A stretch of 64,000 nucleotides of DNA from Amoebidium appalachense. Lineage: Eukaryota; Ichthyosporea. Where the stretch lies: NCBI GenBank assembly GCA_963693365.1, contig CAVNZM010000005.1, positions 8,928,001-8,992,000 on the forward strand. Reading direction: 5' to 3'. The notes below the pieces were generated by a model that ran no database searches, was not told where the DNA came from, and worked only from the letters and a program-made list of their open reading frames with translations. Positions within the stretch are counted from its first letter, which is position 1; every line of letters begins with the position of its first letter. This document shows, one piece after another, positions 17,450 to 28,112 of the stretch. The position numbers were made by a program, and so were the translations under genes.

Positions 17450-18104
17450 TGAATGCGTCATAAAGTACGAAGTACCCAAGAACAACGGATAACACGATGC
17501 AGAGTGCAAACTATACATTGGGGGGGAGGGGGAGGGGGGGGGGGGGGGGGGGGGGGGAGGGTTTCACAGAGAGTTCGCAAACGGGAAGGAGGAGAAAACA
17601 AAAAGAGTGCATGGATTTGGTGGTGGTTGGGGAGAGGGGGGGGGGGGGGTTTGAATGCGTCAAAAAGTGCGAAGTACACAAGAACAAACGGATAACACGA
17701 TGCAGAATGCAAGCCATACATAAAGAGTATGCATAATAAGCAGAGCCCATCCTCAGGGGGGGGCCACGTCATCCACAGTACCCGAGTTTCGACCTATTCC
17801 CCTCGTTAACGAAACCCAACTCAGATACTGTTTCAATTGAACATGAGTAGGTCACCCGTCTTGATCAGAGACGAGCAGGGTTGCTTATGCAGGCAAGGGC
17901 AGTGGGAAAGGCCGGGGGTTAAAGTTGCAGCAGTAAGCAGAAGCAAGAAAAATATAGATAGGAACTCAGGAGACGGGGCTTCTAGGAAGCTCCCCCGGGG
18001 GAAGCAGCGTGTAACGGCTTGAGAGTACGAAGTACACATCCGTAACGGACAAAGCAACGCTGAGTGCAAACCACACTGAGTATGCCTATCAAGCAGAGGG
18101 GGAG

Positions 18105-18136
<32 letters not shown>

Positions 18137-18444
18137 AGAGGGGGTTGGAAGGCAAAAATACATGCAAAAGTAAAGCTCTGCATAAATAACGAAAAAAAAG
18201 GGAATGAAAGCAAACGGACGCCAACACGAAAATCTCCCAGCTGTGCATGTGTGTGTGTGGTGTGAGTGTGTGCAGTTGTTGTGGTGGTCACGAGTGGTGG
18301 TGAAGATGGTGACGGTGGCTTTTTGGTGGTGGCGGTGTGTGCGGTGTGTGCGGTGTGTGTGTGTGTGTGTGTGCATGTGTGTGTGTGTGCGTGTGTGCCG
18401 CGCGCACATTTGTGTGTGACTGTTTGTGTGTGTGTGTGTGTGTA

Positions 18445-18515
<71 letters not shown>

Positions 18516-18520
18516 GGGAG

Positions 18521-18552
<32 letters not shown>

Positions 18553-18978
18553 GGAAGGAAGGAAGGCAAAAATACACCTTCACTGTATGCATCCCGAACT
18601 CCTGCTCGATAGAAGGAGAATCTGCACCCTTCTTCCCCGCTCCATCCTGTGTTACCAAACGTGACCACGTCAGTGCTCGTGTTTTTGTGCGGGAATGGAA
18701 TGGTTAGAACAACGACATGCTTGGATACGAATAAAAATACATTGGTTTTATCAAGATGGCCGGAAAAGCCTGCCAAATGTGTTGTTCGTTTGAATGACTA
18801 TTACTATACATCATCAAGTTATGCATGCAACCATTTGATTTCCAGTTCAAATCGTGATATGCTGACATGGTTCCCGATAAATATCAACACGATCTGACGA
18901 AATGTATGTGTGAGTGTGAGTGTGAGTGCACGTGCCAGTGTCAGTGTGAGTGAGCTGCGTGTGTGTGTGTGTGTGTGT

Positions 18979-19018
<40 letters not shown>

Positions 19019-19680
19019 GGGGGGGGGGAAGGCTGAAACTCTGCGCACAACAAGGAGCTCCAACACACACAAAGAACACAAAAAACACTTCAGCAACAGA
19101 AGAGTCACATCCTAACGAGAGAGAGAGCGGGGGGGAAGGGGGGGGGGGGGAGCGGAGAGAGGGGGGGGGGGGGGAGGGAGGGGGGGGGAGCGGAGAGAGA
19201 GGGGGGGGGAGAGGGGGGGGGGGGGGGGAGAGGGAGAGAGGGGGGGGAGAGGGCGGGGGGATGGGGGGAGGAGAAGGGGGGGGAGGGGGAGAGAGAGAGA
19301 GAGAGAGAGAGAGGGCGAGAGCGAGAGAGAGAGAAGCAGAGGGATTCTAAGTGCATATGCAATTGGCCACACACCGGTATAGCAGCCAGTGATGCGCTGG
19401 TGATCATGCAGTTCCTTGCGGCCAGGTCGCGGTGCACAATGCCCTGGCGGGCCACGGCCTGCATGCCCTGGGCAATCTGCAGCCCATACCACAGCCGCTG
19501 CGCCAGCCCAAGCACCTGCCCCCTGCGCGCTGCCGCAGCCACAAAGTGCTGCAGGTCCCCCAGCTCCATAAACTCTACCAGCATGTGCAAGGTGCCCTGC
19601 GCGTAGCTTAGGCCCTCACATCTGTATGTGTGTGTGTGCATGTGTGTTTTTTTTTTTTTTTGAGGGGGGGTTGTGTGTGC

Positions 19681-19751
<71 letters not shown>

Positions 19752-19819
19752 TCCGTGTGCGTATGTGTGTTTGCAGCCGTGCTCTTGTACTGAACGGGTG
19801 CCCGCCTTTCCGTATGTGA

Positions 19820-19853
<34 letters not shown>

Positions 19854-20850
19854 ATTTGCATTCACTGATGTACATGATTCTGTGTGTGCATGTGTGGTGT
19901 GTGAACATGTGCATTTAGGCAGGTGCATTTGTGTACACGACCGAGTGAAGTGGGTAGGATGGAAATTGTCTGTAAGTGTTAGACACACGCGGGGTGGAAA
20001 GAGAGAGAGCGAACAGCTCCGATGCTACCCTAGATAAGTGTTCTAAAAGCTGATTGGTTGGCTTGGTATCCACCGGGCAGCATCAACATTTTGATCAAGA
20101 TATTGATGCTAAAAATAAGGCAAAGCTACGAATCAAAATACGACATAGCTTCAGTGCCGGAAAAACGACATAGCTGCGAAGTGAAATACGACAAAACCTC
20201 AACTTTGCGTGGATTACGACATAGCTGCACAGCCGGCAATACTTCAGCTGAATACGACATTCTGCAAGACCCGCTCATGTACCAGCAACCCACACAGTTA
20301 ACACATACAACAGAGGCACAACCCAGTAACAAACGCCAAGACACACATGCACGTAAGGCACAGGCACAGCCACAGAGACAGGGCCTGAGGGCTGTCTGAC
20401 AGGCACAGACATAAACACACACACACACACAAAGACTCGCGTGTGCGCGCACACACATACTCGCGCACGCACACACACACATACACACTCACACACGCGC
20501 GTCGCACACACACGCGCACACACACCGGCAGCAAGCAGCAAGTGGCAAGACACGCCCCTGAACACCATTCCTACATTCAAAGCAACACACCTGAGTACAT
20601 TCCAGTGACTGACGGCCATCATCAACCGGGCCTCTCTTAGCAGTTCACTCTCTGCCTCGGAGTTGAGAAGACCCTCCTTGACCTAGGGCCCGACCCCACT
20701 CATTTTAGCACACCACAAGCACCTGCACGCACACACGGCACATGCACACCAAAAATACACTCACAGCCACACATTTCCATGAATCAGTGGGCCATGCACG
20801 TAGAGCTGTGTAAATCAGATTACCAAAACACGGATACACTGAGGAACATA

Positions 20851-20897
<47 letters not shown>

Positions 20898-20961
20898 ACG
20901 AACGCACGCACACACGCACGCACGCACACACGCACGCACGGGCGGGCGGGCAGGCCAGCGG

Positions 20962-21018
<57 letters not shown>

Positions 21019-21265
21019 CGGACGGAAAGATGCACACCACTACGAACTCGCACTGGACATCCGCACATCCATAAACACGTGCAGATATCTAAGTAATACA
21101 CAACATGCTGCCGATTGCACAAATCCATCAATACAAACTTGCACCCACCACGCACGACACACTCAACCATTCGACACCCCCCCACCCACACTCAACCACA
21201 CCCTAATACCCTCGCGCCCCCCCCCCCCCTCCCCCCTCCCCCCCTCCCCCCCTCCCCCCCCCCCC

Positions 21266-21304
<39 letters not shown>

Positions 21305-22303
21305 AAAAAAGGGGAAAACAAAGAAAGAAAAACAGAAACGATCACGTACACACACATGCATGTGCGGGCACACAAAAAAGGGCGCATAAACATAACAATA
21401 CATCCCCTCCATGGCAAACTATTGTCACAGACTTTGCCATGAGCCACTTTACGTACCATTGGGGAAGGGGGGCAAACAAATAATTGACTGCTAATCTCAT
21501 TGGTCATTTTTAAGCCGTTTGATTGGAGCGCCTTCAATATGGAAGTCAGATTTCGAATTGGTCAATGCGAATCGATTTGCCGGGCTCTCATATGATTGGA
21601 TGCAGTGAGAGCGGTCCAATCAAACGTGTTTGCCGAGCTCTCCGACGCAAATTTTTAATTGAAGCGCCTTCAATTAGGCAATCCGGATTACTAAATTGAT
21701 TGGTTGTCGGCAAACCTGTAAGGACCACGTGAGCCTGGAAAGTCTGTGACAATAGCCTGGGATGTCCCCCCCTCCCCTCCCACACTCACACCGTGCCACA
21801 CACACATTACATGTCCAACCTTCCTCCCCCACCCCCCCCCGCCCTTCCCCGCTTAACCACCACCACCAACACACACCACACGCCATCCTCCTAACCCCAC
21901 CACCACCCCACGTACCACTTTTATCGCCACGGGAATTGTCCTCTTGTTCTTTCTCAGGAGTCCTTTCATCACCACCCCATAGTGTCCCTCCCCCAATGGC
22001 GTTTGCACGACAAAATCCGATCCGACGATCGTGCCCCCAACCACCTTTGGATATCCGTACATGAGGGATAGCGTGGAGACGGAGGGATCGGTCATGCGCA
22101 GGCAAAACTCCATCCAGAGCCACGCTTTGGTGGGCGTCACCTGTACGTGTGTGTGTGTGTGTTGTGTGTGTGTGTGTGTGCGCACACGCGCGTGTGTGTT
22201 TGTATGTGTGTGTCTGTGGGTTGGTGAGCTGTGCGTGTAGGTTGTGTGTGAGTGTGATTTAGTGAGTTGTGTGTGTTTGTGTTTGTGTTTGTGTGTGTGT
22301 GTT

Positions 22304-22376
<73 letters not shown>

Positions 22377-22671
22377 ATGTGTGTGTGTGCATGTGTGCAT
22401 GTTGTATGTGTGTGGGGTGTGTGTGGGCAGGTGGATTAGTGGGTTATGTATGTATGTTGTGTGTGCATGTGGGTCGGTGGTGTGTGTGTGTGGGTGTGTG
22501 TGTACAAACATACATCGCACAGGCCTGCACACCGTAGACTCTTACAAGAACGTATATATGACACACCGCATGGCTGTCTCCAGCATTGCCCTCTGCCCCC
22601 CCCCCCCCCCCCCCCCCCCTCCCCCCCCCACACACACACGCACACGCACACGCACATGCGCGCTGCGCGCG

Positions 22672-22742
<71 letters not shown>

Positions 22743-24907
22743 ATCACACAACCTTCTCTGCACAAACATGTTTTTCTACACACGCCTACGCCTCGACGGA
22801 TGCATGAATGCACGTGCACACACACCTGGGCACCCACAGCGTACATCTGTGATACATGATCATGCTGCATATCGCGCACAACACAACACATAAACACAAA
22901 ACACACAAAACGCACAGGCACATGCGCGCACGCGCACACACACGCACACACACACACACACAACACCCATCCACTCACCCACCCACCCGGGCACCCACCC
23001 CCACCCCCACACCCTTCCTGCCCCTTACACATACACACACACACGCACACACACGCACACAGACACTCTCACCCATCCCGGAACCCCCGTCCCCCGCCCC
23101 CCGCCCCCCGCCCCTCCCTTCCCACCCCACACACACCCATTCCCCCAGGCCATCCCCCCCCCCCCCCCCCTCCCCCCCTTCTTTCCCCCCCCCCCCCCCC
23201 ACCCAGCCCACCCACCCACCCACCGACCCACCCACCCACCCACCCACCCACCCCACCTCCCCCCTACCCACCCAACCCACGCACCCACCGACCCACGCAC
23301 CCACCCACATACACACATACCGTCAAGTAGGGGCCATATGTCCATCGGACGAGCAAATGCACCCCGTACACCCCAATATACGTCATACTCGCCAACCCAC
23401 ATGCGGTCGAGAGACGCACAAGACTGCGCACCCAGGGGGCCTCCGCCGTACGCAAAACCCTATTGGCTCCCTTCATCCGATCCACGACGTTGGCTTGCGA
23501 TCTTGGCCGCGGACGAATCAGAAACAGCCACCACAGGAACCAGTTTCCGTTCCTCGCGTTTGGTTGGTTCCTTATCATGTATGACGATCCCAGGCATTGG
23601 TCGCTCGGGGGGCCAGGCAGGGGAATTAGGTTCGGCTGGGCTTTTTTTGGAACTGTTTCGGATGATGAGCCGTGGTGACTGCTACTGCCGGCAAAATCAT
23701 CCGAAAGCGCGTACATGGGGGCATAATACATACTCTGTGTGGGTGTATGCATGTGTGAGGAAAAAAAGGGGGCATACAATCTGCCGTGCATGTGTGTGCA
23801 TAATGTATATCAACATTATTTTGTTTTCAAAAAACATATACGTGATTGTAAAAGTACCAATAATAGTACAAATGGTATTGATTCGTTTATTGACATGGCT
23901 AGACGGGGGGCTGTGTGCATAATACTGGGACATCTCTATACCACCACTTGGGGAAGCTTATAAATCGGTTCCATAGTCGTCTTTCACAGTTATCTTTCTT
24001 GGGCCCACACATACTGTCTAACTTCAGAACTCGGGGCGGGGAGAGGAGAGGGGAGAGTGCAGGCGCCTTGATTAGAGAAGATTATTTGTATGGATAGAAA
24101 TTTAGGAGACGGGGCTTCTGTCCCCCCGGGGGGAAGGGTGGGTGGGCGGTGGTGGTGGTGGTGGGTGGGTGGGTGGGGAGGGAGGGGGAGGGCGAGGGGG
24201 GGGGGGGGGGGGGGGGGGGGAGGGGGGGGGGGGGAGGCTTCTTACCGGATTTCCGTCGGCAGCAAGAATACTGCATGCCGTATAGACGATTGTACTGCAC
24301 CCAGCTACCATCAGAGCTGTCTGGCTCATAACCCCCCCGTGATATAACAAATAATAAGGCCGCGAGACGTACCAATGTTCCACAATGAACCCCAATATAA
24401 CAACAAGAAGATTCCACAGCCACACGATGACAATGTTGACGTATGTGAAGATCCGGATGCCCCGGTATTTTACGACCATCCAGTGACTCTTTGGGCAGAT
24501 TTCTGAAAGGATGGTGATCCCCTCCAAGATCATCACCCAGCCGGCGGTTGAGGAGACACTTGCTTTGGCGGCTGCAGCGGTAAACACACACACGCAGGGG
24601 GAGGGAGAAATAGGAAAGCATGTGCAGGTGTTGTGGACAACGTGTGTGTGTGTGTTTGTGCTTGAAGGTGTGAATGGGTGTGGAGATGCGTGAGTATGTT
24701 GAATGCCCGGGAGTGCGGGGCGGGACATGCGCCGGGGAGGGAGGGGGGGGGGGGGGGGGGGGGAATGTTGGGGAAAGGGAGGGTAATATGTTAGTGGAGG
24801 CAGAATAGAGGTAGATGCAACAGTTGGTTTGCAAGGTGCGTGTGAGCTGCAAAAATGTGCTGCGTGTGTGCGGCATCTGAGGTGTGAGTGCTTGTGCGAA
24901 TGTAAGC

Positions 24908-24962
<55 letters not shown>

Positions 24963-25421
24963 CGTGCCGTCCGTGCGCGTATGCCAGGGTACAAATATCC
25001 TAGCAGTTCATACTTCTTCAAAAAAATATTACAACACATCATTTGTGCGTATGCGCGCACACACAGATACGCACACACTCACACATACAAATGATAACGA
25101 TCACCCACCTGCACAAATGCTATCAATGTTCCAGCCGGTATTGCGGTAGTTGAACAGGTCTATCATCATAGGCAGCGTCAGCGCCCCCGAAACGAAAAAT
25201 AGCGTATTGAACACCTTTCTTACACTGTATTCCATCCAACCTTCGTACAGAATCATCCTCCGTGTGTTGACAATATGCGCCAACACCGCTGGAACGCAAA
25301 GCGGTATGCGCAAAATCACCGCGATGGTGTATGCCGTTCCCAGTTGCTCGGCCCACGTGCTTTCGCACGATGGGGCCCCGGCGGAAAACGCAATGCATGA
25401 CTGACCCTGTGTGTAGTCCAT
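16039..25421 (-). CDS. multi-pass membrane tyrosine kinase, copy 1 (nine exons, about 794 residues)
   Basis: Exons: 25421-25109, 24571-24246, 23734-23321, 22140-21916, 20682-20591, 19621-19375, 18646-18578, 17091-16854, 16499-16039; 2385 bases with all phases consistent. Predicted membrane segments lie near residues 30-51, 69-90, 109-129 (weaker), 146-168, 184-207 and 320-342, after a 28-residue N-terminus with two Cys shared with the paralogue. Kinase domain: GEGHYG 401-406, Lys425 (VAIK), Glu443 (LLREAR), HRDLAARN 520-527, DFG 565-567, then RWTAPE and [11 protein letters not shown]. All catalytic residues are present. The AAR order in HRDLAARN is receptor-type rather than Src-type. The tail has NYITD (Tyr734) and SYIDL (Tyr776), shared with the paralogue. 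It probably phosphorylates protein tyrosines on the cytosolic face; the ligand is unknown. It is paired head-to-head with 31072-39628. Confidence 0.88.
16854..17091 (-). CDS. kinase copy 1, exon 8: DFG, activation loop, APE and helix F
   Basis: A 238-base exon from GTGCAG|GTGAGC to GCAG|GTAGCC, phase 0 in and phase 1 out. It encodes VSDFGMARR, the activation loop with one Tyr ([16 protein letters not shown]), TAPE, and [14 protein letters not shown]. It differs from the paralogous exon 37076-37313 at only about four of 238 bases, and the last 25 or so intron bases before it (TTTTGTTTTGTGCAG) are also shared. This contrasts with the divergent neighbouring exons. Confidence 0.92.
17213..17560. 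repeat. C/A run, (GGT)n and G homopolymers in kinase copy 1 intron 7
   Basis: A C run followed by A17 (17213-17266), about ten GGT units and then a long G run (17377-17447), and another G-rich block (17520-17560). Confidence 0.9.
17450..17518 (-). repeat. dispersed element R1, partial copy
   Basis: GAATGCGTCATAAAGTACGA through AACGGATAACACGATGCAGA matches one end of element R1 (17648-17911). The rest of the element is missing. Confidence 0.75.
17648..17911 (-). repeat. dispersed element R1, full-length copy (intron of kinase copy 1)
   Basis: About 262 bases match the inverse of 35344-35605 with only a few differences. Shared blocks include TACTCATGTTCAAGTGAAAC (TTCAATTGAAAC here) and GATGGGCTCTGCTTATTATG. 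Partial copies flank it at 17450-17518 and 18020-18098, and a diverged copy lies at 38806-39062. All known copies are in introns of the two kinase genes and in the same sense orientation. Confidence 0.85.
17953..18098 (-). repeat. dispersed element R1, partial copy plus adjoining GGAGACGGGGCTTC repeat
   Basis: 18020-18098 (GTACGAAGTACACATCCGTA to ATGCCTATCAAGCAGAGG) is a diverged end of R1. Next to it, AGGAGACGGGGCTTCT with CCCCCGGGGG (17969-18002) recurs at 24105-24137. Confidence 0.65.
18352..18560. repeat. (GT)n, G run and (GA)n in kinase copy 1 intron 7
   Basis: GT tracts to 18483, a G run 18484-18514, then GA repeats, ending about 18 bases from exon 7 on the donor side. Confidence 0.9.
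18578..18646 (-). CDS. kinase copy 1, exon 7: small exon between catalytic loop and DFG
   Basis: 69 bases between ACACAG and GTGTAT, phase 0 at both ends. It encodes 23 residues ending GMHTVK, which place a canonical beta-8 strand (TVKVSDFG) before DFG. The paralogue has a longer exon in the same place (36378-36644) ending LHVVK. Skipping it keeps the frame and gives a near-standard loop length, so it could be an alternative cassette. Confidence 0.7.
18979..19336. repeat. G-rich and (GA)n tract
   Basis: G homopolymers interrupted by GAGA blocks for over 300 bases (C/T-rich on the sense strand), between exon 6 and exon 7 of kinase copy 1. Confidence 0.9.
19690..22740. repeat. microsatellites in introns 3 to 5 of kinase copy 1
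   Basis: (GT)n at 19690-19744 and 19820-19852; (CA)n at 20853-20884 and 20965-21014; C and GA runs at 21217-21300; (GT)n at 22315-22375; C run at 22596-22628; (CA)n at 22679-22739. These surround exon 5 (20682-20591) and exon 4 (22140-21916). Confidence 0.85.
20139..20262. repeat. degenerate tandem repeat of TACGACATAGCTGC
   Basis: Five spaced occurrences of (AA)TACGACATAGCTGC-like sequence, at about 20138, 20165, 20187, 20214 and 20251, in intron 5 of kinase copy 1. The unit spacing varies from about 22 to 37 bases. Confidence 0.6.
23150..23300. repeat. C-rich and (CCCA)n repeat
   Basis: C runs followed by many CCCA or CCGA units, directly beyond the donor of kinase copy 1 exon 3 (23321). 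Confidence 0.85.
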
Positions 25422-27298
25422 TGCAATGAACAATGCTTCACGCGAACATGATCACTTTAAAAAGAAGAAGGCCGAACAAAAACCGACGAGCCGCAAACAG
25501 GAGAGTATGAATGTACCGAGACGCCGTTGTCGGATGCGGTTGATGCTGGTTTGGCTAGAAAGTAAGTCCAGAGAGTGTGGGTACCACCCTCTGTAGATCT
25601 ATGAAGATCCACTAAACCGGAAAAAGAAAGAATGAGTGAGAGAGATCCGCACGATCCCAGCACCGGTGGTGTTTGACACATGAAACGTCGGTCAGCGACC
25701 GCCCATTTTTTATAATAGACGGTGCTTCTTTATGATTGAACAAGAAGATAACTTGGGTGACTTGACTAGTTGGAAATGTGTAACGACAGCAGGGATTGAA
25801 GGGAATAGCTATGTCTTAGCAGTTGTCTGCTAAACCCTCACAGTTCGTCACAAGGAAGCAGCCCGAAACACCAACTTGAACCAGGGCTGCAAGCTACAGA
25901 AGCAAACGTTAAGCATATGCCCAGTTTAGTGTTTCTTGAGTAGAGCTTCGACCTATATCTTGTTGTTGAGGGATAACTCAGAAACCCCTCTTTTAGAACA
26001 CGCTTGTGCCCTCTACAGGTGGCCAGAGTGGTGACAGTCCATAAGAGTGGGACTATTCTAATATAGTAGCTGTTAACTACGGAAGACTTTAGCAGCCTAA
26101 CACCATACCATCTTGAACAGCGTGAAGTAATTGCTGGAAAGAGACGAGAATTACTTGCTGGAAAAAGCATGAACAAGAACGTGACTACACAAGCACCTAA
26201 AAAACGAACGTTGTCATGGTAATGAGGAAGTGCACGCAAGGAGAAACGCTATCAAACAGAGATACATCCAAGAACCTGTCACGGATCATCGGCGCGTTTA
26301 CAATCATGATAGTTGCTGATAGTTGCTGTGTGCGTGTCCCCCGTTGAAGCTTCGCGTCACTCGGACTCACTCCCGTGCCTGTGAAGAAGGGAGCTGCCAA
26401 AATTGCCGCAGCTGACTGTGTTTTGGTGTAGTGACAACTCAATCATTCATTACAACCTTTTCATGACTCAGTTTCACTGCATGAGCGATAAAAGTACTAG
26501 ATAAAATTAGTAACGTGATCTCCATAACTCATGTAGTGTTATATATGTGTATAAGTGTGTACATGACATAAGTAGGTATAATACAATATACATTTGATGG
26601 TGGAGTAAAGCACTTACTATTTGCGTTCAGAAGCTCGATGTTACTACAGGAGATTCGGCAGATATTGAGGATGGTGCGTTGCGCATACCATCAGCGCAAC
26701 AAAAGGCAAACCTCGCGTTGATTGGCGGAAAAAAGAGAACCTTGCGAGATTCATGGCAGGCCAACTTTTGTCAACACACCAAAACGGATGGGCTAAAATA
26801 CTTTCCTGCTGCAGTAAATTGCACAAACAAGTTTCAAAAAGATTAATTTAGGTATGCTTTTTTCTTGTTTGCAGCGAGGTAGCATATGCATGTGCAATAC
26901 TACGAGACGGTGGCACACACGGAAACACCGGACTTGTGCTTGCTAATAAATTTTAAAAAACTGCCTGGTGCGGCGATGTCCAATAAAGAAGGGTTCTCGC
27001 ACTCGGGGTTACTAGGGGGAAATCTTCACTCAAATTCCTCCGAAATGCCGTGGTCAGGCCTCGAGTACCCCCTTGCTCAATGCTGGGGCAAATATAAGCG
27101 ACGTAAGAATGACAGGCTACGGTGACCACGGTGATGAGGTAACAAATCCTCGAAATATCTAAAATGTCTTTTCACATTTGATTTGATTTAATAGCTATGT
27201 TTGTGTGTGGGGATGTGTGGACTCGTTCAAGTAATCTTATCGTAGTGGAATGATACGTACGGCATTATATTTCAACTTCAACGTGTAAATATACTTTA

Positions 27299-27453
27299 TT
27301 GATGTACATACTCAAAAGAAAAGAGATATCTCAGATATACACAACTGCCGAGGCGCAGATGCATGGCCGGGGTGTTTGATTTTTTATTTTTATAATGAAT
27401 TTATTGATAGTCTCGTTAAAATAGATGTAATGGAGATATCACAGATATCTCAG
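27299..27453 (+). repeat. two copies of a TTTATTGAT...GATATCTC repeat (third at 40383-40452)
   Basis: 27299-27345 and 27390-27453 both carry TTTATTGAT followed some 30 bases later by GAGATATC and, in the second, CAGATATCTC. 40383-40452 has the same order (GGCTTTATTGATG, then GAGATATCCCAGATATCTCG). The GAGATATC/GATATCTC pair is palindromic. Confidence 0.6.
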
Positions 27454-27977
27454 CAAAGAGGATACAAAAAACATTACTCTCCTGAATTTTTTTCTCTTGA
27501 CTGGGATTTATTAATCAGTGCACGTCCAGTGGATATGAAGGCAACGTGCAGCCACAGGCTACATGACCACCAAAATAACCGACTTCGAAAGAGCCACAGC
27601 GATGAAATAAAAAAAATAAAAATAATAAGTGACCAAAGGACACCAGCGGGCAAAGGTACAAGTGCACGTGTATGCGTGAAACTAGTTTGCTCCAACTGGT
27701 CATATGCAGCGATGATGACCAGGCCACACTCCGCCGGCTGCATATCTATCAATAAATGCAACCTGTTAGCTAATGTATTAGAACCGGAGGTTATTGGCGG
27801 TTTTATTCTCTTTTCTTCCTCTCTTCCTCAATATATCCGTTTTAAGATGACTATCCTAGATCACCTTATTAATGCTGCACAGTATGATATTGTGATCCGG
27901 TGCCTTAACTTTCTTTCGGAGCTACCGATGCTAGCCTCTGCTTACCCATAATATGTAATAGGGGTGTCAGATACTAC

Positions 27978-28112
27978 GATGGCGCTCATTGTTGCCTAGC
28001 ATGTACATATGTCACTGGCTGCATTTGATTGGCTGTGCTGGAAAACGCAGTAGGCCGTCGAATGTGGCTGGGCCCCCGGCAGTGTCCACGCAATAAGAAG
28101 TGTGTAAACCCC
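27978..28112 (+). repeat. dispersed repeat (inverse of 13596-13712)
   Basis: GATGGCGCTCATTGTTGCCT through CAGTGTCCACGCAATAAGAA matches the inverse of 13596-13712. It has an extra 17 bases after GGAAAACG. Confidence 0.8.

Noticed and set aside
25457-25681. Minus-strand frame just upstream of kinase copy 1
   Set aside because: Ends before the kinase ATG, is not in a splice-consistent phase, and has no counterpart upstream of copy 2; probably 5' leader.
27376-27951. 191-codon plus-strand frame between the kinases
   Set aside because: Starts inside a dispersed repeat, lies in AT-rich sequence, and has no domain, no splice signals and no paralogue.
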